From Stomoxys calcitrans (Eukaryota > Arthropoda > Insecta > Diptera > Muscidae): a DNA stretch of 64,000 bases. Below are positions 22,836 through 35,600 of the stretch, one piece after another (position 1 is the first letter of the stretch; each line of letters begins with the position of its first letter). The stretch spans positions 154,435,559-154,499,558 of the forward strand of contig NC_081556.1 in the NCBI RefSeq assembly GCF_963082655.1, written 5' to 3'. The translations under genes and the position numbers were made by a program. The notes under the pieces are model-generated. The model was given only the letters and a program-made list of their open reading frames with translations, made no database searches and had not been told where the DNA came from.

Positions 22836-23662
22836 CATACATGAGCTATGTGGTACGCGGGGCATTGATATGTCTGTCTTGACCACCCATTTAGGTAAGT
22901 AACTAAACATTTAAAATACCAGATCATAAACTAAAAATGCTCACATCCTCTATTGGTTCTTTAAATAAATTTATTAACTTACATTTTCTGTAACAAAGAA
23001 TTTCAACAAAATAAACTTTAATATTTACATAAAAAAATTACTTGAACGTTACAATCTATTTAATAAAAATTAATAGCACTCGTTCAATACTTATAAAAAT
23101 CGTATGGTGCATATGAACTTTCGGAAACCTGATGGAAAATCACCCACAAAAAAAACGGCGAAAAACGGTGAGTATGCCAACTGCTTAAGACAAATACAAA
23201 TGATGAAATAGGTAATGTCCGAACTAACATATGTATGTGGAAAAATGTATGTATGCGTGCATAATCGTGAATGGTAGATAATCTTTACAAGCTTATTATT
23301 CTTATTTCTTAGCAGTAAGTTCGTATGAAAATTAAAGATAAAAATGTATGAAAATTAATCATACATAAAAGTATACTTGCTATGTCTGACTTACTATAAG
23401 GAGATTTGTTCCTATGCTGCTTTTAGTCGGATTTTCATTAATCACAAAAATTTTTAAACGAAGGCAAAAATTTGTGATTGCTGGCATCCCTCAGTATTCG
23501 GTCTAAATTTTCCTTATAAACACTTCAAAATAAATTAGAAAATCCTGTAGTCGAACTATTTTTCAAATCATAAAATGCTAAACAGCCATTGGCAGCTGTG
23601 TTTAGTGTTGAGCGCGAGTATTTAATGCAGTGAATGTAAACCCCTGTCGTTGTGGGTATAAA

Positions 23663-26600
23663 TTATCTGCCCATAATGGTCATCTCATCGGCCATGGCAA
23701 TTTCATCGGTTGGGGCCTTGGCACCCTTCTTCTTGCCCGAATACCATATAAACAGAATGCCCGACGTTACGTTCACACCAAAGGTGAACCAAGCAAAGAA
23801 AACTCCATAGCCGTAACTGAAATTTTCAAGAAAAATAAATTAAATAGTTAAAATTGTAAATTAATTTAATGAAACTTACGTCAATTCCGCCCCATCAGGA
23901 TATGAATAGAACAAATGCTCTTTGGTGTAATCGACTGAAGCGAATAGTACCTGAAGCACCACCAAGGCAGTGGAGCCAGCCACCAAATTTATACCACCTG
24001 CCAAACGCTTGAACATATAGCGGGGATTTGCGAAGGTGTAAAATGAGAAGACTGAGCCCAAGATCATCACAAATACGGTGATACAAGCAAATGAAGCTTG
24101 CGAACGAATGTAGTCTGCAAGAAAATTAAAGCGAATCGTTGTTTAAAGTTTATATTTTGATTCAGTTTGTTATCCCTTCAAATATTGGCCTAAACCCCTA
24201 CAAAAGTTTAGTCCAAAAAGCGTTGACTCGTGTAAGGCAGGTGCGCTTGTGCCTTAGCATGTCTAAACTAGGATTGAGCTGGCACGAAGAGCGTTGTTGT
24301 TGTTGTAGCAGTTTATTGTGTTCTATCTTTCTTCTGCTTGATTCTGTTCAGTATGAAGACCCAGGAACTCTCCGACCAAGATGGGGTGCGTCCACAGAGA
24401 TCTGCGCCTGAGTCGAGTGAGTCTGGCCGGGCAGTTAAACAGGTAACGTGTATCGCGCGGTCCCTGATAACAATCGGGACAAACATCTTGCACGTCGGCA
24501 TCAATCCTTGCTCTGTAGGAGTAAAGGCGGCTGCATCTGCGGAACGTAATTGAGCCAGAACTATTTTGGTTTGCCGGGGGAGTTCAATATCTCCAGGTGC
24601 AATGGGAGGCGGTCGTTCTCCAAGGACTACATTCACCCGGTAGCCATTTACCGCATCTGCTACCGTGTCTGCATGAATGTTGTCTAGACCTGCTTGATCT
24701 AGAGGTTCTCTCTTGTAGCGCTGCACCTCACGCTCTAGATCATGTAGGTCTACCTTAAGGCTTCTGGGCAGTGGATATCTATCCACAAGATGATGATTTG
24801 GAAGGTCTCTGCGATAGACAGCATGTAGTTATGTCTACGCACTGATAGCATCTTTGTCTCCTGATGAAGGTGGTCCACATGAGAACTGAGGAGACACCAC
24901 GTCGCAGTTCGGAGGGCGGCATTCTGACAGATCTGAATATTATTCCACTGCATGTCACAAAGTTGACTAGATCACACTGGAGCTGCATAACTTACCACAG
25001 ATCGGCCAATTGCTTTGTACGTGGTCAACAAGGTTTCTTTGCCTGCACCCCAAGTGCTGCCAGCAAGTGACTTGAGGACCTTGTTTCTAATTTTGCCTTT
25101 ATCGCAAATTGCTGTGGCATGTGGGGAGAATGTGTAAGAGCTGTCAAATGTGACGCCAAGCATTTTGGGACACTTGATGGTCGGAATCATTTCTCCATCG
25201 ACCATCACAGTAAGCTCAGTATTCACCTCACGCGTATTTGTAGTAAACAATGTGGCTGAAGATTTGGTGGCAGATATTTTCAGATTTCTTGATCTATCAA
25301 CCTATCGCAGATGTCAACAATGGGTGGGGAGCCTGATGCCATGATCGTGGAATGGAGGATAAGTAGAGGTTAAACAGTGCCGGAGATATGACACCACCTT
25401 GGGGAACTCCCTGTTTCACTCTACGGTGCTTCGACTTCTTATCCCTAAATACCACAAATGACTGGCGACCACAAAGATAATTCACGACCCAGCGTTTCAA
25501 TCCTGGCTGGAGGGACGTATTGGTGATGTCCTCATATAATTTGGCATGGCTGGCCGTGTCAAATGCCTTCGATAGGTCCAGTGCCACGAGCACCGTCCTA
25601 TCACATGGCCTGGGCTGATTGAAGCCACGGTAAATGTGTGCGGTGATGGCATGCAAAGCTGTTGTTGTGCTATGCAGTCTTCGAAATCCATGTTGATGCT
25701 CGGCGAATGCAAATTCTCCTACGAGGCTCGGGAGGAGTAATGCCTCAAGCGTACGACTCCCCCAAAATCGGGTCCTTTCCAGAATTCAGTAGTGGGATCA
25801 CTCACGGTGCGTACAACCGGCTGCCATGGGATTGAGAAGAGCTAGCGTTCTTTAAGTCAGCAAACCCTAGCCCTTACTAACAGGTTGGTAGCCTTAATTC
25901 GAAATCCTACCGTATGTCAAATAAGCTTTAATCGCTCGAGAAGAGGTAGCGTTCTTTAAGTCAGCAAACCCTAGCCCTTACTAACAGGTTGGTAGCCTTA
26001 ATTCGAAATCCTACCGTATGTCAAATAAGCTTTAATCGCTCGCTTGCTATTTAGCACGGTTTGCGATTTTACAGTCCTAATAGCCAACTAACTATCCGAC
26101 AGCACGTTCACAATACCAGTTCTCGTCTAAGCACTTACTATTCACGCATTTCCTTGGATCTCTACCAGCAAAAACGATTTATGACCAGGCAAGCGCTTGC
26201 TTCCCTATCTGCATGCGGAATTTGCTTTACGCCATTTGTGCAGCAATGCCCATCACAGTGTATATAAAGGGTTCGCCCGTTCATTCCTGCGTCGTTGGTG
26301 TTCCCGTTTCGGACTATAGGTCAATCCTTTCCTTTCCGTTCACCCAAAGTCGATTTTCTGACGATGGTTCGATCTACTGCTATCTTCAAACCATCCCCTA
26401 TCGTTATACCTACCTGTAAGCCACTAGAAGTTTCCCTATAAGTCCGACGTCCTAAATCGTCTCTAGCGCCCTAGTCGGCATGGTTCTTAAGGCCCCACAT
26501 ATGGCAAGACCATATATCGGTCTGTTCGATTTTGATATTCATATAACACCGATACGTATTAATCCCAAGGCAGCCGGTTGTACGTACCGGTTTGACCCAA

Positions 26601-29600
26601 TGAAGTCCTCCATCGGCAAGTGCTGCCGTCTCTGTGTACAACGTACTGCTACAACAACAACCGATACGTATGTAAGAATCGACCTTGCCACACTATCGTA
26701 GAGCGAGTGGACCATTTTGGCCTGTACCATCTCTGTGTAGTGACAAACATCTATGAGACCAAACCGCACTTCCAGTTTCCGGTTAAAACCATCCCCAGAT
26801 TTTAACTCTATTGAGGTATTTCCTTTTAGAACACGTAGATTCCGTATTGACCTATCTTCGCCTTCCCAGCGAATAGTGAAATCTCTTCAATAGTTTGAAA
26901 AGATCAAGAGACACAATCTGACATAACCTAATCTTGACAAACAGAATGTAATTCCTCTCAGCTGGAATGTTGTGAGTCTTCTTACTCTAGCCCATTATGT
27001 CTGTTGGCTTTAGGCATACTACTTACCCATAAGAGTCCAATCGAAGCCAGGATCCATGCGTTCTCCGGCACTGGGGAACATATCGATATATTTACAGCGG
27101 CCTAAAATATCGATTTTAATCGATCAATCAACAAATCATTTCATTAAATATGCACTTACTATTATAGGCATATTCATAGTGTTTGTTGCGCATGTTCTTC
27201 GGTGGTTTTGGTGGCACCAGCTGCAGTATTACTCGGTTATCGTCCAAGACATAAGCAGGTAATCCTAATTCTTTGGCATATGGCCAAAATAATTTCGGTA
27301 TGTAGGCTTTCTCATTCCAACCCTTAAACATAGCCGCCTGAGCAGTTTCCGGTATAACAAAGTAGTAGTTGGTTCCATTCACCACAACGGTTTGCAAGGC
27401 CTTACCGAACACATTACTCCTTACTATATCACCCACATCGACAGGATTTATAATGCGAGGTTTTGCATCGATCGCTATCAATTCATCCCTAGCCTCTTGG
27501 GTTGACAACACCAAACGATAGAACTCGTCCTTGAATTTATTGAATGGAACCTTATCGTTGCGCACCCAATGGGCAAACATTCGCTGTCTGGCCTCCTCGG
27601 TGAAGGACTCTAGGGGAAATTGAACTGGCACAGAATTGAATTCTTTTATATAGTCCAAGCGTGAACAATTCCGTTGAGCTTCACGCAAAGTTGTTGGATT
27701 CTGTATGGCAAATGCAGTGAAGTTTCTAACAACATCAGCATCCTTCAATGGGGTGGGTATGGCAGTATGCCGGCAAAATCTCCATAAACCGGAATGTGAG
27801 GACATAAAGAAACGTCTGGTCTCCGGTATGAAAATGCCTGAAATAAGATATTTAGGGGGATTTTAATTAAAATGAAATCGGAAGGGATCTTATAAACTAA
27901 ACTAGACATGCTATATAAACAATTATCATAAAAAATGCTGTTACTTCAGTTCCTACCGTTGAAAGACTCATAACTTAAGATTAGTAAAATATAGCTTCTA
28001 ACAACTTCTGTTTTGTAGTATAGGACATCCGCAAAGCAACTATTCCGTAGTTCTCTTTGGTTTTGAATTCAAAAATACGTTATCTAGAGACGTAATGTTC
28101 TGGCAGTCGTTTTTAAATTAACCTTTCCAACACTTATCTAATTGCAAGAGTCTCCGCTTGCTACAGTTCTATCCAGTGCTAGCCAGGTGCTCTGGATAAA
28201 ATATCAGTGCAAAGTTGTTGTTGTAGCAGTATGTTGTACACTGAGGGTCAATCCGGTACGCACAACCGGCTGCCATGGGATTGATCAGTGTAGAGTTGTA
28301 CTGGTATGTTATCGATAACTTGAACAGATAATATGAAACGAATAATCGCACCATATAGTACTAAAATAGAACACGACAAGTGATGAGACAACACCTTTAG
28401 ATAGATCGTCATATAAAGTCTACGTACCACAAATCATATGGTGCAATCTGCCATCTTGTCATAAAGCTAATCGTAGTTTTGCCAACACACGCAAAGGAAT
28501 TTGGGCTGCCGCCTCAGTGTACAACACACTGCTACAACAACAACAACAACCACCCAATATCAAAAGTTGGTCGATAGGCACAATATGGATATGAAATGAA
28601 AGGTATTAGAGACAAGAAAACGAATACGATATTACAATTTCGGTCCAAGTACCAAGCGGCCCCCCCATCCCCATAACTCCTCTAAACAGATATATTCGAA
28701 ATTCATGTCAATATGAGACTCAAATGAAAAGTATTAGGCAGTAGATTACAAATATGGCATACAACATTAGGTCCAAGTAATGGGAGGTCGGCCACCCCCA
28801 AATACTCCCAAATGGGCATATTAGCCGATCATAGCTATATTGGATTCAAATAAAAGGTATTTGGGAGTAGATTACGAACATGACATTAAAATTGCGTTTG
28901 GCTCTTTTCCTCCTAAAGATACATACGTCAAATGGGTTATTTGACCCATTATGACAATATGGGACTCAAATGAAAGGTATTTGAGAGTAGACAACTAATT
29001 TGATATCCTATTTTGGAGCCATGTGTTTTTGGGGTATGTCCCCTAAATTGAACTTTATTTCCGTTGGGAATAAAGAATGAATTTGTTATCTATTTTCAGA
29101 GCAAAGTGTCGGTGGCCACCCCAGCCCCAAAACACCCCCCAAACGGTTCATATTTACTGGCCATGGCAATATGAGGCTCAAATTAAAGGGATTTGGAAGT
29201 GCAGTACGAATTTGATATCCATATTTGCCATCCCTCCCCTAAAAAGTACTTCTCATTACCCTAATTTTTAAAAACACCACGAGAGGAGCAGGGGCAAACT
29301 TCTCCCACGTCAATGAGTGCTTTCCGATTTAAGTTTAAACTCAATGATAAGGGACCTTTTTTATAGCCGAGTTCGAACGGCATCCCGCAGTGCGACACCT
29401 CTTTGAGAAAAACTTTTCAAATGACCATGGTTGGCATTGTTCCTCGCAAATGTTGCCAACAGTAAGAGGGGATAACCTCCGCTTTGTCCGATGTTCTCGC
29501 CAGGATTCTAACGCGTTCTGCGTCATAGGCTACAATGGCACGAATTCGATATCCGCATTCAGTGCGAAGTGTCCCCACCCTAAAAAAATATTGGAGAGTT

Positions 29601-32600
29601 AAAGAAGGCGCAGCGGAGCGGGCCCGGTTCGGCTAGTAGCTGCCATATAAATCATTCTGGGAGATTGACTTCTTTAGCCTCTAGAGGGCGCAATTATCCG
29701 ATTTGGCTTGATTTTGAACAATAACTAGCCAGGTATGGTCTTAATCGGTTCGTAACATGATATAGTATCCATATACTCTGATCTACCGATTATAATTTTT
29801 AAACCTCTAGAAGGCGCAATTGTTATCCAATTTAGCTGAAATTTTGTACTACCTTTTGTCACACCTTCAACATACATACCAAATATTGCCTGAATTGGTC
29901 CACGACCGTGACTCGTGAGTAAGGTAAGGTCATAAACCGATTTGTATTGTTAGAAGAATATTAACGGTAACGATCCCTCCCACAGTAGGGTAGAAGGAAG
30001 TAGAAAACTCTGAGGTATATGACATACATTTCAGACGTATAATACATATGTCAAAAACGCCGTAGACCTAGCCAAAGAAAATAGTTTTTGACAGAATTAA
30101 AAACAATACTTTAACTTTTGTGAATTTATGTTTATGGTCGCCTATGTGTATAGGTTGGAATGTGCGTCTATCACAGAAAGTCTCTGAGTTGGAATCCTGA
30201 CGAGAACTAATGCTGGTGTCATTTATGAAGATCTTAATGCCGAAACAGAATGAGGGCGTTGAGCTTTGCTTTTGAGCGTCGTGTTGAATAAATGCAACTC
30301 TGCACACAAATCCCACAAAAACAAAGCGGAAAAATTAAAATTTTTCAACCTTGACACTTGAAAGCGAGTGTCATTGTGTGCTGGCACACGTAAAGCCCCG
30401 TCTACACTGCTCATTAAATCCGAATTTAAGGTTCTCGTCAGCTGATTTTATAGAAGGAAAACAGATGATCGAGCCACTAAATCCGGTTAAAAAGAGCAGT
30501 GTAAACGGGTTTAAGTTGAGGTTTTCGTTCTCAAAGATTTAACATGGTCCACATGGCGCTTGCAATAAAACAATTTAAAGCAAAAATTTTTTATCATAAT
30601 TAAAATTTTTTAATATTTAATTAGCAACAACAACAAATCTAAAACAATGATATGATGTCGAAACTAAACGAGTAGCAGGGCCTTTTTTCAACTACTTTTT
30701 ATAAAAGTTTATGACGTTTAAAACTTTTCGATAGTCGAAAAACTAAAAAAATTTTCCTCGGACCATCTCTGGATGGAAGTGAGCGACTTTTGCTCCATCA
30801 GTTAGGATCAGATATTATGCCGGATTTGATCCCTGGTAATTAGGAAGTGAACCGTAAACAGCTGAGTACAATTTTTTCTCGCGAAGTGCACTATCTGTCA
30901 ACGAATTTTGGATGTGTGTGTGTATCATAGTTAAGAACCATGACTCACACAAAAAACAAAAAATGACTCAAACGAGTAACATACTCAAAATCAGAGTTGC
31001 ACTAATCAACTTGTTGTTGGGCAACTGCCACTACCTTTAAAAATAAAAAATATATCTTGGATTTGAACAACTTGGGGTATAGATTAAGAAAAGGTTAAAG
31101 GATATTTAAAAAGAAAATTGCTGGCATATGTTTACATTCGTAGGTGCATGGAATGGTTTAAATCTTCGACATTCTCCGTTATACTAAGCAGAAAACAAGT
31201 GCCAACGTAGTGCCATCTTTAGCGGAAAAGGACAAGTTTTCTATTTCTTCTCCATTCCACCATTTTTACTTCATTTGCTGAAAGACACTGCTGACCTCAA
31301 CACATCGCACAGTGCAATAAATCGATCCAATCTGTCAACATTTGCTAATTAGATTAAGTTTATTGTTGTAGTTTCGATTTAGTCAAGTTTGTGCAATCAC
31401 TTCCATATGCCCTCATGAACAAACTGTCATATAAACATGTGTATGTATGTATATGTGCGTCCATTATCATTAAACGTCTAAGATATGTATAATAAATAAA
31501 TATTTAATTTGTTTCAGTTTGCACAATACCGAATGGGTTCTAATGCAGACAGCAGGTCAACGAAAAAAGAAATTTATCTAAAATTCATGTTTCCTATTCT
31601 TCGGAGGCATTTTTATGATTTCTCAGAGCAATTAAGAAGATTTTTATAGCAAGATGTCGCTGAGTTTATGTCCATTTCGTTTTGTTTGTAAATCATCAGC
31701 TTCTGCTGTGTTGGATTGATGACACTTTAGTATAATATAGTGCGTCGTTTATGATCTTTTTTTCAAAAGAAAAACAAAACACACATACTGCAGGGGAAAT
31801 TCCATTATTTAAACAAACTTAAAAAACCCATATATATTTTAAAATATATGTATTAGGTTGTGTTTTTTTTAAATTTCTTCATTCTGTGTTTATAACGTAT
31901 GCTACATTCATTGCTTAAGGTCCCACATACGACCCCAAATGCACCAAATTGTCGAAAATTGGTCGTCTCGGCTGTAATTAAGGCGAAGTTCATTAAATTG
32001 TTTTTCGATTTACGTTTATATTCCTTTTGGGCTTTATTTGCATCACTGTAATAAGACAATGAAGCGATATTTCATTTTTTGCTTTTATCTTTTAACCGCC
32101 AATGAACTTATTTGTTTAAAAAATCTCAATGAAATGTTGTATGCGAAATTTTGGTTGTTAATAAAAAAAAAGAATTTTTAGAACCTATACTTTGTGTTGA
32201 AAATATTATAATTAATAAATTGTTGACACAAATGATTATAAAGACAACAAAGTAATTTATTTTATATATTTTCCTTATATTTGCTAATGTGGAAATGTTG
32301 CCTCGTTAAAATTCTTTTCTCGTAGAGCAAAATGTATGTATATTATTAAGCTTTAAGACACTCGAGTATTTTTAGGTATTATGGAGATATTTCTTGGTTC
32401 CTTGTGGGAACATATTTTTTAAGAAAGCTGTCAAATAACAAATTAAAGGTTTATTAAGGAAAAAAGAAAATCAAATATAGTACATCAAAACAATACCATA
32501 CAGTACTAATGGTGAAACATTAACCATTAGATATCACAACTAGCGAGTACAGCGTAGAGTACACTTTTGAGTACGTAACGGGTCTCTTTAGGTTTGCTTC

Positions 32601-35600
32601 CCACTAAAGTGCAAAATATTGGGTTGCCCAAAAAGTAATTGCGGATTTTTTAAAAGAAAGTAAATGCATTTTTAATAAAACTTAGAATGAACTTTAATCA
32701 AATATACTTTTTTTACACTTTTTCTAAAGCACGCTAAAAGTAACAGCTGATAACTGACAGAAGAAAGAATGCAATTACAGAGTCACAAGCTGTGAAAGAA
32801 TTTGTCAACGCCGACTATATGAAAAATCCGCAATTACTTTTTGGGCAACCCAATAGAAAGAAAACTTTACTTCTTAAGATCGAATAAAACAAAGCGCTAA
32901 CATATCGCAAATTTTTTTTAAAATATGCGGTTAGGGCGGTTAAAATATGCATATTAGGGCGTAAAAAGGCATTAAGTTCGGCCGGGCCGAACTTTGGATA
33001 CCCACCACCTCGGGTATATATGTAAACCACCTTTCGTCAAAATCCGGTGAAAAATGCATACCTTATGCCCCAATGCAGCTATATCGAAATATGTACCGAC
33101 CAAATACTAACAAGTACAAGTCATTGTTCAATTGTGTATAACAAAATATTGAACTTTTTGGTAACTATATCTAGAAATAAACCGATCTGAACCATATACG
33201 ACACGGATGTCGGAAAGCCTAACATAAGTCACTGTGTCAAATTTAAGTGAAATTGGATTATAAATGCACCTTTTATGGGGCCAGGACTTTAAATCGAGAT
33301 ATCGTTCTATGTGGTAGCTATATCCAAATCTGAACCGATTTGGGCCAAGTTGCAGAAACATTTCGGAGAGCCTAACACAACTCACTGTCCCAAATTTCGG
33401 CGACATCAGACAATAAATTCGCCTTTTATGGTCCCAAAACCTTAAATCGAGAGATCGGTCTTTATAGCAGCTATATTCAAATCCGGACCGATCTGAGCCA
33501 AATTGAAGAAGGATGTCGAAGGTCCTAACACAACTCACTGTCCGAAATGTCGGCGACATCGGACAATAAATGCGCCTTTTATGGTTTAATTTGGTCTGTG
33601 AATTGATATTGCTTCTATATAAATCGATCCGTCACTTCTGTATTCACATGTAATTGAAAATGTTTGTCAAAATTGTCCATTTACATACGATTCTTAATTT
33701 TTGCAATCACACCTGCATGTTATTTTCATCTGACATAATCAAAAAATTTGAGCAAATCTCATTTTTTATGTGTAAAAATTTTTAAAGTTGTGGTTGTGGT
33801 AAAATCTTAAATTTGTGAAAAATTTGGTTTGTTCTCTTTCGACTGACAACAAAATCAGCTGATTTCTTTATGTTTTCGTCAGAAGGAATAGAGCACGCTG
33901 TAATCGAAAAAAAACTACATGTGCTATTTTGAAAAGTGAAAAAAAATAGAGAACATATTGTGTCATCATTCAATATGAATAGCAAGGACCCAAAAAGGAG
34001 AAACGCAACATATTATTCAATGATTAACCGTCCAGGAATGCAAACATTTGGGTTGTTTTATTTACCAATAAAATGCTCTTTTCGCCCTAAGCTTTGTATA
34101 CATACATACGTTGGCCAACACTAACACACATCCAAAATAAGCAATTTCATTTTATATAAATGTTTCTCGTGGTTCATAAATGTGATTTTATTAAAATACT
34201 AAGCAATTTTTGCATTCCAGTACCTTTAATCATTGAATAAGTCAAGTATGTTGCGTAGGAGGAGTAGGAGTTCTATTCTGCTTTCGAAATAGTTGTGGAA
34301 AATGTTAATTGGTTTGCGAGCGAAATGTGACAGAAATCAAATATTTTTGTTATCATACCAAAACACGTCTGCACTTATTGTTTTAATACATTTTTTCTCA
34401 AATAAGCAAAGAAAAACCAACCGTTGAAACCAATAAAACAAACAAAAATTATGCTGGCAATGGTTTCAAGGGTTACCACCAAGGCGGATTTAATAAGGTA
34501 GTCTCACACGAACATCCGTTAACAGCTGACCAGGTTTAACGGTATTAGGATGTCAGATCTTTGTTTGAATTCTCTTTACTGTCATCTTCATTCTCGCATA
34601 TTCTCGCCATGAATAACTCCATATTGCAACGCATTTGCAATATAATTGCTAGCAATAATGGAAAATATTTTTGAAAAATATTCATTACGCAAATAATTAT
34701 TATTTTCTGGCTTTTTCCTGTATTATTTTGTGGCGCACATATCTTGTTTACTTTTGATTTTTGACAAACGTCAAAATTTGTCAGTATAAGAGAAAATGGT
34801 CGATTGGCACAACTAAGAAATGTTTTTCTTATCAGTGTAAAAAACAACCCCCTACGTCATTTTTACATCTCACCATAGGATATTGCTATCATGACATAAT
34901 TACCAGGTAGTGTACCGTAAACAGCTGAGTACGAAGTGCGCTATCTGTCAACAAGTTTTGGGTGGGTGTGTGTGTGTATTACAAACAACGAAAAATGGCT
35001 AGTTGCATATACAAAATCTGAGTTGCACTAATCACTGATTTTAACAAATAGTGCACTCAATATTTTGTTGTTGGGCAACTGCCTGTAAATGAATATGTCT
35101 CGATTGCTATCATTCGTCACACGCTCTAACTCAAACAATACAAACCAAACCACCTTAAGAATTCTAATAAAATCACAATTATGAATTCAGCGAAACATTT
35201 TATTATTAAAATAACTTTGTTTTTGTTTTTATTTGATGGTATTTGATTTTTCGGATAAGTATTAGTGTTGTTCAACGTTTAAACACAAATTATTTAGCGG
35301 GAAGAGCATTTTATTTGGATATACGCGAACTGCTCGATCGGTAAATAAAGCTGACCAAGTAACTATTATTTAGTTATTCATAACCCACCATAGTTTGATT
35401 AGCTAATGCAGGTGGTGAATTACCACTTTATCGACACATTAAATAATTACCGTTAATGGTGTAATGAATTTGATGTTTTATGAGGGAGTTTAGCCAGAGG
35501 GCATTAAATTAACTGTATACGAAGAAACTAATTCTTCTAGATGGTTATCTATAGTCCGAGCGTTGATTTATTTAAAGTTTAGAGATATTACAAGTAAGAG

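Noticed and set aside
22499..22882. 127-residue frame with internal duplication (VAVAQQQIIECVICQN)
   Set aside because: It follows the duplicated head of repeat family D, so it is not a protein repeat.
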